The translations under genes were made by a program, and so were the position numbers. Positions 36,139 through 44,840 of a stretch of 64,000 nucleotides of DNA are shown here, piece after piece. Source of the DNA: Microbacterium saperdae. GTDB lineage: Bacteria; Actinomycetota; Actinomycetes; Actinomycetales; Microbacteriaceae. The notes beneath the pieces were generated by a model, which saw only the letters and a list, made by a program, of their open reading frames with translations, made no database searches and had not been told where the DNA came from. Location: assembly GCF_006716345.1 (NCBI RefSeq), contig NZ_VFOX01000002.1:1-64000 (forward strand), in the 5' to 3' direction. Numbering within the stretch: the first letter of the stretch is position 1; every line of letters begins with the position of its first letter.

Positions 36139-37770
36139 TCAGACGGCGACGTCTCCCACCAGGTTGACCTTGATGCCCATGCCGGCGAACATCGCGGCCT
36201 TCGCGATCAGGGCCTTGTCGGCGGTCTCGGCGTCGGGCGCGTAGACCGTCTGCGCGTGGTTGGCCTTGTGGCGGGCCATGAACTGGTCGCGCGAGATGCC
36301 GTGCAGCACCACGTGCGCGATCGGCCACTCCGGGTTCGTCGCATCCTTCCGGCGCTGGGTCTCCTCGGCGGGCAGCTCCACGACCGAGGCGCGGAAGATG
36401 TCGGCCTGCAGGATGCCGTCGGCGATGAAGACACGCGAGAGCACGAGCTCACCGGGCTTGGAGACGCCGTTGATCGTGGCACCACCCGCCGGGAAGAACA
36501 CGTGGCCCTGACGCCATCCCTCGGCGTTCTGCCATCCGCCCAGGTGCGAGGCCGGGACAGAGCCCGAGATCTCGTAGACCCACACGAACTGTCCGTCGAA
36601 GTCCTCGCCCCAGCGCACATCGTGCAGCGTGTTGTCGGGCACCAGGCCCATGGCACGCCACACGCGGTCCGTGACGAGCGCGTCGACCGCGACGCCCTCA
36701 TCGGCCTCGTTGAAGTGCGGGAAGGCCCGCCCCTCGTGCAGCACGCGCGAGCCGTCGCGCGAGGTCACGGGCGGGCGCTCGGTGGAGTTCAGGATGCCCT
36801 CGGCCAGGTCGGATGCCGGCACCAGATCCTTCAGACCCTGTTGGTACTGGATGCCGACCGCGTCGAGGCCGAAGTCGTCGGCGATGCGGAGAGCGGCGAT
36901 GTACATCTTCAGCTGCCACTGCACCTGCTCGCGCGTGAGCTCGGTGGCGGCGTCCTCGCCGTACTGGAAGGTCATGCCCGCATCGATCAGCCAGTCGTAG
37001 GCGGCATCCGCCTCGTCCTCGCCGACGTTCAGCATCTCGGCATACAGCGCCGACTGCGACAGACGCTCCTTGTAGATGCCGGTCTTGTTGAGCAGCTCGT
37101 CGTCGAAGATCGCGTTGTACATGCCCATGCAGCCCTCGTCGAAGACTCCGATGATGGCCTTCTCCGCGAGGAGCTCGGCGGCGAGCGCCTCACCCAGCTG
37201 CTTCTCGGGGCTGTCGGGCAGTTCGGGCAGGGCGCGCACATGCGAGGCGTCGTGCGTGATGGCGCCGGTCTCGGTCCACTCCTTGATGCCGTTGCGGAAC
37301 CACTCGTCACTGAAGTCCACCGACCAGATGGATGCGTAGGGCTTGTCCATCTTCGTGAGTCCGGCGTTCAGACCGAGCAGCCCGACGAGTCCGGGCCAGT
37401 CGCCCGCGAAGTTCGCGACCGTGAGGATCGGACCCTCGTGCGTGCGCAGACCCGCGAGCACGTGGTGCGAGTACTGCCACACGGCCTCGGCGACGATGAG
37501 CGGGGCGTCGACGGGGATGTTCTTGAAGACCTCGAGGCCCATCCGCTGGCTCGAGATGAAGCCGTGTCCGGTCTCGGGGTCGACGTCGTTGGCACGGATG
37601 ACCGTCCAGCCGAGATCGTTGAAGACCCCGGTGACACCGGCCTCGAGCTCGACCTGCACGGGCCAGCCGCCGGTGTTGGCCGCCTCGCGCAGGTCGCCTG
37701 AGGCGATCAGGTACGCGGTCTTCGGTGCGGATGCCGGACGGGGTGCCGGTGTGGGCAGGGTGTAGGTCAT
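36139..37770 (-). CDS. L-fucose/L-arabinose isomerase-family protein
   Basis: The 543-residue protein matches the FucI-like aldose-ketose isomerase superfamily, which uses a divalent metal. PKTAYLIASGDLREAANTGG opens the fold, GPILTVANFAGDWPGLVGLL and FDEGCMGMYNAIFDDELLNK (acidic metal-ligand region) follow, and the C-terminal DQFMARHKANHAQTVYAPDA supplies a conserved His. The ATG at 37770 has GGAGG 5 nt upstream. It overlaps the kinase gene by ATGA, so an isomerase plus kinase pair is made together. The sugar is not settled: fucose, D-arabinose or a related aldose are candidates. The operon starts with a LacI operator (39373). Confidence 0.87.
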   Translation of the reverse strand: MTYTLPTPAPRPASAPKTAYLIASGDLREAANTGGWPVQVELEAGVTGVFNDLGWTVIRANDVDPETGHGFISSQRMGLEVFKNIPVDAPLIVAEAVWQYSHHVLAGLRTHEGPILTVANFAGDWPGLVGLLGLNAGLTKMDKPYASIWSVDFSDEWFRNGIKEWTETGAITHDASHVRALPELPDSPEKQLGEALAAELLAEKAIIGVFDEGCMGMYNAIFDDELLNKTGIYKERLSQSALYAEMLNVGEDEADAAYDWLIDAGMTFQYGEDAATELTREQVQWQLKMYIAALRIADDFGLDAVGIQYQQGLKDLVPASDLAEGILNSTERPPVTSRDGSRVLHEGRAFPHFNEADEGVAVDALVTDRVWRAMGLVPDNTLHDVRWGEDFDGQFVWVYEISGSVPASHLGGWQNAEGWRQGHVFFPAGGATINGVSKPGELVLSRVFIADGILQADIFRASVVELPAEETQRRKDATNPEWPIAHVVLHGISRDQFMARHKANHAQTVYAPDAETADKALIAKAAMFAGMGIKVNLVGDVAV

Positions 37771-39332
37771 GATTCCTCCGATGTGGAAATGGTGGATGAG
37801 GTCGTGGGGCGGGTGTGAGCCGCGGAGCCTGTCGAAGCGCGCTGATCGGCGGCGAGTTCGTGCACGACGTCCGCCGTGGCCGCGTACAGGCGCACGTACC
37901 GGTCGAACAGGGTGTCGTAGGTCGGGCGCAGTGCGGCGTCCGGGGTGATCGTCTGCGCGACAGGGTTCCAGTCGGTGATGAGCGGCGCTTCCCCGTCTGC
38001 GGCGATCGCGGTGGCCGCGAGGAACGCGGCGCCGTAGCTCGCGCCGATGGTCGTGGCCGGCACCTCCTGGACGAGGCCGGTCACGTCGGAGACGATCTGG
38101 AGCCAGAGCTGACCCTGGGTTCCCCCGCCGACCGCGACGATGCGGCGGATGTCGGCACCGGCGGCACGCATGGTCTCGACGTTGTGGCGCACGCCCAGCG
38201 CCGTCGCCTCGAGCGCCGCGCGATACAGGTCGCCCCGGCCGTGCTCGAGCGTCAGGCCGGCGATGACACCGCGGGCGTCGGGATCCTGGATCGGAGTCCG
38301 TTCTCCGGCGAAGTACGGCAGCATCAGCAGGCCGCGAGCGCCCGGGCCTGCTGCCTCGGCCTCGGCGAGCAGCTGCGGATAGTCGGCATCCGTCAGGTCC
38401 TTGAGCCAGGCGGTCAGCGCGCCGGAGGTCGAGAGCCCACCGGCGAGGTTCCGCGTGCCGGGGAACGCGCCGGCCGTGGTCCACATCGACGGCGTGCGCA
38501 GCGTCTCCGCGCCGGTCGCCACGCTGTTCGTGAAGACCATGAACATGGTCGTGCCGTACATGAGCATGAGGTCGCCGACCTCGTGCGCGCCGACGCTGAC
38601 CGCCTCGGTCCAGGCGTCGATCGTGCCGGTGATCACCGGGGTGCCCGCGGCCAGGCCGGTGCGTGCTGCCGCGTCGTCGGTGACGGAACCCGCGATCTCC
38701 CCGGCCCAGGCGAGCGACGGCTGCGCGATGGTCGCGGCGTACTGCTCCCAGAACGGGTCGTGCCACTGCTCGTTCTCGATGTCGTAGAGCGGCGAGACCT
38801 GGCTGGCCGACTGGTGGTCGAGCACGTAGGCGCCGGTGAGCTTGCGGGCGAGCCACGATGCGGGCATGAACAGCCGGCGCGCGCGGGCCCAGGAATCCGG
38901 CTCCTCGTCGGCGACCCAGGCGATCTTCGGGCCTCCGGCCTGCGAGGTCAGGGTCGAGCCGCCGACACGGGTGATCTCGGCGGTCCCGAGCTCAGCGGTC
39001 ATCCGTTCGATCTGCGCGCCGGCGCGGGTGTCGACGCCGTAGAGGATCGCGGGGCGCACCGGCTCGTCGTCCTCGTCGGCGAGCAGCACGCACGGCCCCA
39101 TCCCGCTCACTCCGACCGCGACCACCTCGGCGTCGGGGTGGACGCTCAGCAGTTCGCGGGCGATCGAGACGAACTCGTCCCACCAGATCGCGGCATCCAT
39201 CTCGACCCAGCCGGTGCGGGGCCGGGAGACGTCGTGCGCGCGGGTGGCCGAGGCGAGGATCGCACCGTCGGCGGCGACCAGCACGCCCTTGGTGCTCGAC
39301 GTGCCGACATCCACTCCGAGAGTGCATCGCAT
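37767..39332 (-). CDS. FGGY-family carbohydrate kinase (xylulokinase-like)
   Basis: A 521-residue ketose kinase of the FGGY family, with N-terminal ATPase motif TLGVDVGTSSTKGVLVAADG, VAVGVSGMGPCVLLADEDDE (substrate Asp near residue ~90), GTPVITGTIDAWTEAVSVGA and the C-terminal adenosine motif RIVAVGGGTQGQLWLQIVSD. It is the first gene of an operon with the FucI-like isomerase, and probably phosphorylates the ketose that isomerase makes. A perfect GAAATCGATTTC palindrome lies 41 nt upstream. A Ser/Thr-rich tail of ~25 residues extends past the fold. Confidence 0.9.
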   Translation of the reverse strand: MRCTLGVDVGTSSTKGVLVAADGAILASATRAHDVSRPRTGWVEMDAAIWWDEFVSIARELLSVHPDAEVVAVGVSGMGPCVLLADEDDEPVRPAILYGVDTRAGAQIERMTAELGTAEITRVGGSTLTSQAGGPKIAWVADEEPDSWARARRLFMPASWLARKLTGAYVLDHQSASQVSPLYDIENEQWHDPFWEQYAATIAQPSLAWAGEIAGSVTDDAAARTGLAAGTPVITGTIDAWTEAVSVGAHEVGDLMLMYGTTMFMVFTNSVATGAETLRTPSMWTTAGAFPGTRNLAGGLSTSGALTAWLKDLTDADYPQLLAEAEAAGPGARGLLMLPYFAGERTPIQDPDARGVIAGLTLEHGRGDLYRAALEATALGVRHNVETMRAAGADIRRIVAVGGGTQGQLWLQIVSDVTGLVQEVPATTIGASYGAAFLAATAIAADGEAPLITDWNPVAQTITPDAALRPTYDTLFDRYVRLYAATADVVHELAADQRASTGSAAHTRPTTSSTISTSEES

Positions 39333-39372
39333 GGCGTCCTCCTTGATCGCGCTGGCCTTCCGAAAGCGTAGC

Positions 39373-39386
39373 TGAAATCGATTTCA
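39373..39386. promoter_or_regulatory. LacI-type operator of the kinase/isomerase operon
   Basis: TGAAATCGATTTCA is a perfect 14-bp palindrome with the central CG typical of LacI-family operators. It lies 41 nt before the FGGY kinase start. Related copies occur at 40433 (regulator gene) and 46197 (binding-protein gene). Confidence 0.88.
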
Positions 39387-39435
39387 TGACGCAAGTGCGG
39401 ATGCGCGGGGCAGAAGATCCGGAGAGGGCCCCGGC

Positions 39436-40422
39436 TCAGACGCGCACGGCGCTGGCGTGCTGCACGTCGCCGCGCAGCACCACGGTGCGCGCGGGCTGGG
39501 CGTCTCCGCCGATGCGCTCGAGCAGCATGCGGGCCGCTGTCACGCCCATGTGCCTGGCGGGCAGGCGCACCATCGTGACGGCGGTGGGAGAGAGCGTGGT
39601 GAACGGCAGCGAGCCGACCACGGCCACCCCGATCTGCGGCGGAGTGAGCCCCCGCTCGGTGAGCACCTGGATCGCCCCGACCCCGATGAGGTTGTTGCCG
39701 GCGACGACGGCGTCGGGCGGCTCGGGAAGAGCCAGCAGCTCCTCCATCGCGGCGCGGGCCCCGTCGACGCGGAAGGTCGCGAAGCGCTGCAGCGCACCGA
39801 TGTCGGTCTGCGTCTCTGCGGCAGCGAGCGCGGCCCGCCACCCGGCGGCACGATCGGCCGCGGTGTCGATGTCCTCAGGGCCGCCGATGTACGCGATGCG
39901 CCGGTATCCGGCCTCGATCAGCGACTCGGTCGCCGCGATGCCCGCCGCGCGGTTCGCGATCACGACGCCGTCGACGTCGTAACGCGTGGCGCGGTCCACG
40001 GCCACGACGGGGCGACCGGTGGAGAGGATGCTGTCCAGACTCGTCGTCTCGGATGCCGTCGCGATGATCACGCCCGACATGTGCTCGGCGATCGCGATCT
40101 GCAGGTACGTCGCCTCCTTCTCGGTCTGCGAGTCGGAGTTGCACAACACGACCGAGTATCCGGCCTCGGAGGCCACATCCTCGACCCCGCGCGCCATCTC
40201 CGTGAAGTACGGGTTCTCGATGTCGGGGATGACGAGGGCGATGACCTCGGAGCTCTGCGTGCGCAGCGAACGCGCCGTGCGGTTCGGGGTGAAGTTCAGA
40301 TCGGCAGCGGCTTTGCGCACCGCGGCGACCTTCTCGGCCGAGACGCTGGTGCCGTTGAACACCCGTGAGACCGTCGCCGGCGAGACGCCCGCTCGTTCCG
40401 CGACATCGTAGATCGTCGTCAT
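39436..40422 (-). CDS. LacI-family regulator of sugar locus A
   Basis: A 328-residue repressor with helix-turn-helix IYDVAERAGVSPATVSRVFN, hinge FTPNRTARSLRTQSSE, and an effector domain with VIALVIPDIENPYFTEMARG, RRIAYIGGPEDIDTAADRAA and AVVGSLPFTTLSP. I chose the ATG at 40422: a TACAGT box lies 8 nt upstream and the TGAAATCGGTTACA operator overlaps it, giving autorepression. The same operator class precedes the kinase/isomerase operon and the ABC importer operon on either side, so this protein is the likely controller of all three transcripts. The inducer is probably the imported sugar or its phosphate. Confidence 0.92.
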   Translation of the reverse strand: MTTIYDVAERAGVSPATVSRVFNGTSVSAEKVAAVRKAAADLNFTPNRTARSLRTQSSEVIALVIPDIENPYFTEMARGVEDVASEAGYSVVLCNSDSQTEKEATYLQIAIAEHMSGVIIATASETTSLDSILSTGRPVVAVDRATRYDVDGVVIANRAAGIAATESLIEAGYRRIAYIGGPEDIDTAADRAAGWRAALAAAETQTDIGALQRFATFRVDGARAAMEELLALPEPPDAVVAGNNLIGVGAIQVLTERGLTPPQIGVAVVGSLPFTTLSPTAVTMVRLPARHMGVTAARMLLERIGGDAQPARTVVLRGDVQHASAVRV

Positions 40423-40432
40423 GGGCACTCAC

Positions 40433-40446
40433 TGTAACCGATTTCA
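40433..40446. promoter_or_regulatory. LacI-type operator over the regulator's own promoter
   Basis: TGTAACCGATTTCA (TGAAATCGGTTACA on the minus strand) matches the 39373 palindrome at 11 of 14 positions. It overlaps the TACAGT -10 box of the lacI-type gene on the minus strand, so it would repress that gene. Confidence 0.72.
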
Positions 40447-40511
40447 GCACGTTCTCGGCCGAGGAGACCCTGCCAGGCAACAGCGGGCATCGGATCTGAC
40501 ATGCTGGAAGC

Positions 40512-41102
40512 ATGGAACCGGAGTCGCACGCATCACAGGGCGACACCGACGCACGACTGGCGAGAGCACGGGACTCCGTGACGTCCTCGGCGATCCAGAT
40601 CAAGAACGCCCTGGGCAGCATCCTCGCACTCATCGGCACGCCGCCCCCGGCGAATCAGCCGCTGTGGCGACGAGTCGACGTCTTCGCACGGACGGACCTC
40701 AAGGACCTCCTCCGCGCCGACGCTCAGACGGACATCGCCGACTGCCTCCGCGTGCTCGTGTCCCTCCACAATCGACTCACCGATGCGCGATGGGAGATCT
40801 CGACGGCGCGTGATTCCGCGGGCCGCGACATCCTCACGGGTCGGGGCAGCGGCATCACCACCACCACGACGACCACGACGACGACCACCACCGAGTCGAT
40901 CGAACTCCTCGCCGAGGTCTTCACCACCGTCGCCGACGCCCTCACGTCCCTCGACACCCGCTTGACCGCGCAGACCGTGTTCACGGCACCGATCCCGATC
41001 TCGATGCGCGCGTACGTCCGTGAGATCCAGGCCAGCACCGCCCGCATCTCCGCCCACCCGGACCCGGCCTGGACGTGGGAGTCGCACCTCGACGCGAACT
41101 GA
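40512..41102 (+). CDS. Hypothetical protein with a 12-residue Thr tract
   Basis: I do not recognise this 196-residue protein. It looks soluble and largely helical: ARDSVTSSAIQIKNALGSIL, DLLRADAQTDIADCLRVLVS and EVFTTVADALTSLDTRLTAQ are amphipathic. Residues after SGI are twelve consecutive Thr, encoded by mixed acc and acg codons, so a trinucleotide-repeat expansion is probable. The antisense frame is also open and would encode a Val run; I prefer the plus strand because of start position, protein composition and the ggaag before the ATG. It sits alone between the lacI-type gene and locus A's aldolase. Confidence 0.62.
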   Translation: MEPESHASQGDTDARLARARDSVTSSAIQIKNALGSILALIGTPPPANQPLWRRVDVFARTDLKDLLRADAQTDIADCLRVLVSLHNRLTDARWEISTARDSAGRDILTGRGSGITTTTTTTTTTTTESIELLAEVFTTVADALTSLDTRLTAQTVFTAPIPISMRAYVREIQASTARISAHPDPAWTWESHLDAN

Positions 41103-41126
41103 CCGCCACACGAGCGTCAGCTCGGA

Positions 41127-42047
41127 TCAGGCGGCGGCATCCTCCTCCGCCGTGACGGCGATGTGCTCCTGCAACCGGGCGAACACCGAATCCAGGCGCG
41201 TGCGCCCGTCGTCGTCGAGGGCGGGCAGCGGTGCGCGGCAGTCCCCCAGAGGTACGGACAGACGACCGCCGAGGTACTTGGCCGCGCCGAAGACGCCGAC
41301 CTCGACCATGCCCTCGACCGTGTCGTTGATGCGCACCTGCACCGCGCGTGCTCCGGCGAGATCGCCCTGTGCGAAGCGGCGGCGGAGCGAGAGGAACAAC
41401 TCGATCTGCAGGCTCACCGTGGTGCCGATCGCTCCGCGGGCGCCGATCGAGAGAGCCGGCAGGTAGAACTCGTCGAAGCCGTTCACGAGCGTGAGATGCG
41501 GGTAGCGGCGGATGATGCGCTCGGCCCCGTACAGGTTGCGCGAGGTGTGCTTGACGCCGACCACCTGCGGCAGGGCGAGCAGTTCGTCGAAGCCGCCCTC
41601 CGAGATGTCGCGCCCGGTGAACTGGGGGATGTTGTAGAGCACGAAGGGCAGGTCGACCGCGTCGATCACGGAGCGGAAGTGCCGCACCACATCGGGGGTC
41701 GAGTAGCCGTAGTAGAGCGGCGGGATCATCGAGATCGCCCCGACTCCCGCGTCCTTCGCGGCGGTCGCGATGCGGATCGCCTCTCCGGTCGACATCGCGC
41801 CGACGTGCGACACGACGGGCACGCGTCCCGCCGCCGCGGCGACCGCCGTCTCGGCGACCGCGATGCGCTCGGCCTCGGAGAGCAGCACGCCCTCCCCCGA
41901 CGACCCGCACACGTAGAGCCCTTCGACCCCGCGGCGGATGTCGCTGTCGAGCATCGCGGAGAGCGCGGTGTGATCGATGCTCTCGTCGGCGCGCATCGGG
42001 GTGACTGCGGCCGTGAAGAGGCGTTCTCCCAGGACGTCGGTCACCAT
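41127..42047 (-). CDS. DapA/NanA-superfamily aldolase (N-acetylneuraminate lyase-like)
   Basis: A 306-residue class I aldolase or synthase with the (beta/alpha)8 DapA fold. GVEGLYVCGSSGEGVLLSEA is the GxxGE pyruvate-carboxylate motif, LPFVLYNIPQFTGRDIS holds the catalytic Tyr, and VVGVKHTSRNLYGAERI the Schiff-base Lys in the K-x-T-S context more like NanA than DapA. It probably splits a 2-keto-3-deoxy acid to pyruvate and an aldehyde. The ATG at 42047 overlaps the SDR stop; the GTG at 42044 and GTG at 42056 are alternatives. It is last in the locus A importer operon. Confidence 0.87.
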   Translation of the reverse strand: MVTDVLGERLFTAAVTPMRADESIDHTALSAMLDSDIRRGVEGLYVCGSSGEGVLLSEAERIAVAETAVAAAAGRVPVVSHVGAMSTGEAIRIATAAKDAGVGAISMIPPLYYGYSTPDVVRHFRSVIDAVDLPFVLYNIPQFTGRDISEGGFDELLALPQVVGVKHTSRNLYGAERIIRRYPHLTLVNGFDEFYLPALSIGARGAIGTTVSLQIELFLSLRRRFAQGDLAGARAVQVRINDTVEGMVEVGVFGAAKYLGGRLSVPLGDCRAPLPALDDDGRTRLDSVFARLQEHIAVTAEEDAAA

Positions 42048-42874
42048 GCGGTCCACCCGCCGTCGACGACCACATTGGATCCGGTCATGTACGCCGAGGC
42101 GTCGGAGGCGAGGAACACCAGGGCCCCGTTGTACTCGTCGGCCTCGGCCATGCGGCCGATCGGCATGCGCTCGATGTAGTTCGCCTGGAACTTCGCGTCC
42201 TGCGTGTCACGGCGCACACCCGACGGGGTGAGCGTGTTGACGCGGATGCCGGCACGACCCCAGTACGTGGCGCAGTACCGGGTGAGGTTGTACAGGCCCG
42301 ACTTGGCCGCGGAGTACGCGACCGGCTTGATGAAGGGGATGCCGGTGTCCTCGGCCTTGTAGGCGTAGATGTCCTGCACCGGAGAGACCATGCCGTAGAT
42401 CGACCCCACATTCACGATCGACCCTCCGACGCCGGCATCCCGCATCCGACGACCCGCGGCCTGCGTGACGAGGAAGGTCCCGACGAGGTTGGTGTCGACG
42501 ACTTCGCGGAACACCTCGACGGGGAACTCCTCGAACGGTCCGGAGACCTCGGGCGGGGCGCTGGGCTGCGTGTCGAGTCCGGCGTTGTTCACGACCACGG
42601 TCGGCACGCCCCAGGTCGCGAGCACCCGGTCGAAGCCGGCATCCACGCTCGCCTGGTCGGTGATGTCCATCGCGACCGCGAGCAGCCGACCGTCCGGGTC
42701 GTCCAGCCCGAGCCGGGCGGCGGGGTCGGTCACCTCACTGCGGGAGGTGACGGCGACGCGCGCGCCGCGTTCGTGCAGCGAGCGGACGAACTCCGCGCCG
42801 ATCTGGCCGAAGCCGCCGGTCACGACCACCACCTTGTCTCGCACGGAGAACAGCGGATCGAGTACTTCAGACAT
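42041..42874 (-). CDS. Short-chain dehydrogenase/reductase
   Basis: A 277-residue SDR with cofactor motif VVVVTGGFGQIGAEFVRSLH, TVVVNNAG, catalytic Ser in SIVNVGSIYGMVSPVQDIYA and Tyr/Lys in AYSAAKSGLYNLTRYCATYW. The ~10-residue insert between Ser and Tyr, with IYA and PFIKPVAYSAAK, resembles the PtmA-like subgroup associated with nonulosonic and sugar-acid metabolism rather than plain FabG. With the downstream NanA/DapA-like aldolase it suggests oxidation of an imported sugar (or sugar acid) before cleavage. The final gene order is importer, SDR, aldolase. Confidence 0.9.
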   Translation of the reverse strand: MSEVLDPLFSVRDKVVVVTGGFGQIGAEFVRSLHERGARVAVTSRSEVTDPAARLGLDDPDGRLLAVAMDITDQASVDAGFDRVLATWGVPTVVVNNAGLDTQPSAPPEVSGPFEEFPVEVFREVVDTNLVGTFLVTQAAGRRMRDAGVGGSIVNVGSIYGMVSPVQDIYAYKAEDTGIPFIKPVAYSAAKSGLYNLTRYCATYWGRAGIRVNTLTPSGVRRDTQDAKFQANYIERMPIGRMAEADEYNGALVFLASDASAYMTGSNVVVDGGWTAW

Positions 42875-42901
42875 GTAGGAGAACTCCAGATTGCAGGGCG
42901 T

Positions 42902-43774
42902 TCAGCCCTTGACGGATCCTGCGGTGAGACCGGAGACGATGCCCCGCTGCGCCCACAGGAAGAAGATGATCGCGGGGAGGGCGAACAGCAGCGCACAGAA
43001 CATCACGACGTTCATGGGCGTGTAGAACTGGCCGAGGAACGACGACAGCCCCACGGATGCCGGCCACAGGTCGGACGACGAGATGAACGTGTTCGCGAAC
43101 ATGAACTCGTTCCAGCCGTCGAAGAACGCGATGACCGCGGCGGCCGCGATGCTCGGCATGATCAGCGGCAGCACGATCGTGGTCAGGATGCGCACGCGAG
43201 AGCATCCGTCGATCCGGGCCGCCTCCTCGATCTCGAACGGGATCTTGTCGATGCCGCTCTTGATGATGAACATGGCGACCGGCATCACGAACGCGGTGTC
43301 GGCGAGGACGAGTCCCCAGTGGCTGTTCAGCAGGCCCGCACCCGCGAAGATCGCGTACAGCGGCACGATGATGAGCGCCTCGGGCAGCATCTGCGTGCTG
43401 AAGAAGATGAATCCGGCGACGCCGCGGCCGTGGAAGCGGTAGCGGCTGAGCGCGTAGGCGGCCATGGTCGCGAGCACCAGGCTGAGGATGGTGGTGCCCG
43501 CCGCGATCACGAACGAGTTGCCGAGCCAGCGGAAGATGGGGATCTCGGAGAGGAACCCGCCCCACTGGCCGATGTTCTGGAACTCGGGGATCAGCGGCTG
43601 CCCGTCGCGGTAGAGCGAGGCCTCGGTGCCGAGCGAGGTGCCCAGCATCCAGTAGACCGGGAAGCCGGCGAACACCACGAGCAGCGTGATGAGCACGGCC
43701 TTGCCGAGGCTGCCGAACTTGGCTCCGACGCCGCGGCGACGCGGCAGGTCGGTGGGGATGCGCATGGTGGTCAT
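42902..43774 (-). CDS. Sugar ABC importer permease (MalG-type), locus A
   Basis: A 290-residue CUT1-type permease with six predicted membrane helices and the cytoplasmic coupling motif EIEEAARIDGCSRVRILTTI, then LPLIMPSIAAAAVIAFFDGW. LLVVFAGFPVYWMLGTSLGT is the first helix. The start overlaps the stop of the other permease (ATGA). It forms the membrane channel with that protein. No ATPase gene is in the operon. Confidence 0.92.
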   Translation of the reverse strand: MTTMRIPTDLPRRRGVGAKFGSLGKAVLITLLVVFAGFPVYWMLGTSLGTEASLYRDGQPLIPEFQNIGQWGGFLSEIPIFRWLGNSFVIAAGTTILSLVLATMAAYALSRYRFHGRGVAGFIFFSTQMLPEALIIVPLYAIFAGAGLLNSHWGLVLADTAFVMPVAMFIIKSGIDKIPFEIEEAARIDGCSRVRILTTIVLPLIMPSIAAAAVIAFFDGWNEFMFANTFISSSDLWPASVGLSSFLGQFYTPMNVVMFCALLFALPAIIFFLWAQRGIVSGLTAGSVKG

Positions 43775-44736
43775 CGCTGGCTCTCCTGACGTTCCTGGAT
43801 CTGCTCGACGATGAAGTAGACGACCGTGACCAGCAGCGACAGCACGAGCCCGAGGGCGCCGATCGCGGCAGCCCGGCCCAGGTTCTGGTCCTGGAAGGCG
43901 GTGCGGTAGACGTTCACGACCAGCGTGTTCGTGACGTCGAGTGGACCACCGCCGGTGATGAGGAAGATGATCTCGAAGCGCCGGATCGACCAGATCGTCA
44001 TGAGCAGGGTGATCACGCGCAGCGTGGGCATGAGGTGCGGCAGGGTGACCGCGAGGAAGGACTGGAACCGGGTGGCGCCGTCGACCCAGGTCGCCTCACG
44101 CAGCTCCTGCGGCACGCTCTGCAACGCGCTCAGCATGACCAGCATCACGAGCGGGGTGAGCTTCCACACCGTGGCGAGCGTCACGGCGAACAGTCCGTAC
44201 TGCGGATCGACCAGCCAGCCGTGCTGGCCCATGCCGAGCGCGGAGGTCGTGCGGTTGAGGATGCCCTGCTCGTTGTTGTAGATCCAGACGAAGATCAGTG
44301 CGGCGGCCACGGTCGGCACCGCCCACGGGATCGTGGCGATCGCACGGATGATGCCGCGACCCTTGAAGGCGGTGTTCAGCAGCAGGGCACCCGCGGTGCC
44401 GATGCCCACCGAGAAGATGACCGTGAACAGCGTGTACAGCAGGGTCGTGACGACCGAGGTCCAGAACTTGTCGCTCGACAGCAGGTACTCGTAGTTCTCG
44501 ACGCCGACCGGCTTGCCGCCGGCGGGATTGACCAGCTTGGTCGCGGTGAACGACAGCAGGAGGCCGCGGATCAGCGGGAAGACCGTGAAGATCGCGAGGT
44601 ACACGATCGCCGGGAAGAGGAAGAGGTAGGCGCCGTTGCGCTCGATGAAGCGCCCGACGGCTCCGCTGCCTCGCGGCCGCTTCGGCGGCGCAGCGCGAGG
44701 CGTCGACCGTGGCGCCTCGAGTGTGCTGGTGGCCAT
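43771..44736 (-). CDS. Sugar ABC importer permease (MalF-type), locus A
   Basis: A 321-residue permease. A Pro/Arg-rich cytoplasmic N-terminus (~30 residues) precedes six helices; the first is YLFLFPAIVYLAIFTVFPLI and the coupling motif is PQELREATWVDGATRFQSFL. ITGGGPLDVTNTLVVNVYRT is the conserved late loop. It follows the binding-protein gene after a 104-nt gap that holds a stable hairpin, which probably lowers permease expression relative to the binding protein. Confidence 0.92.
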   Translation of the reverse strand: MATSTLEAPRSTPRAAPPKRPRGSGAVGRFIERNGAYLFLFPAIVYLAIFTVFPLIRGLLLSFTATKLVNPAGGKPVGVENYEYLLSSDKFWTSVVTTLLYTLFTVIFSVGIGTAGALLLNTAFKGRGIIRAIATIPWAVPTVAAALIFVWIYNNEQGILNRTTSALGMGQHGWLVDPQYGLFAVTLATVWKLTPLVMLVMLSALQSVPQELREATWVDGATRFQSFLAVTLPHLMPTLRVITLLMTIWSIRRFEIIFLITGGGPLDVTNTLVVNVYRTAFQDQNLGRAAAIGALGLVLSLLVTVVYFIVEQIQERQESQR

Positions 44737-44762
44737 GCTGAGGGTCCTTTCACGTGGGGGGT

Positions 44763-44793
44763 CGAGGGGCGGGACGGGGGTTCCCGCCCCTCG
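44763..44793 (-). terminator. Intercistronic hairpin after the locus A binding-protein gene
   Basis: A perfect 12-bp stem (cgaggggcggga with tcccgcccctcg) with a 7-nt loop lies between the binding-protein stop and the first permease, in a gap that lacks a promoter-like sequence. No T-run follows, so it fits partial termination or protection of the upstream mRNA end. Confidence 0.72.
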
Positions 44794-44840
44794 GGTGCGC
44801 AGTCGGGCCTGCGCTGTTCAGCCGGGTTCGGCTGTGATCG

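Noticed and set aside
40533..41111. Minus-strand frame opposite the Thr-tract gene
   Set aside because: It reads as Gly/Arg/Val-rich sequence with a Val run and no helix pattern; the plus-strand protein is more credible.
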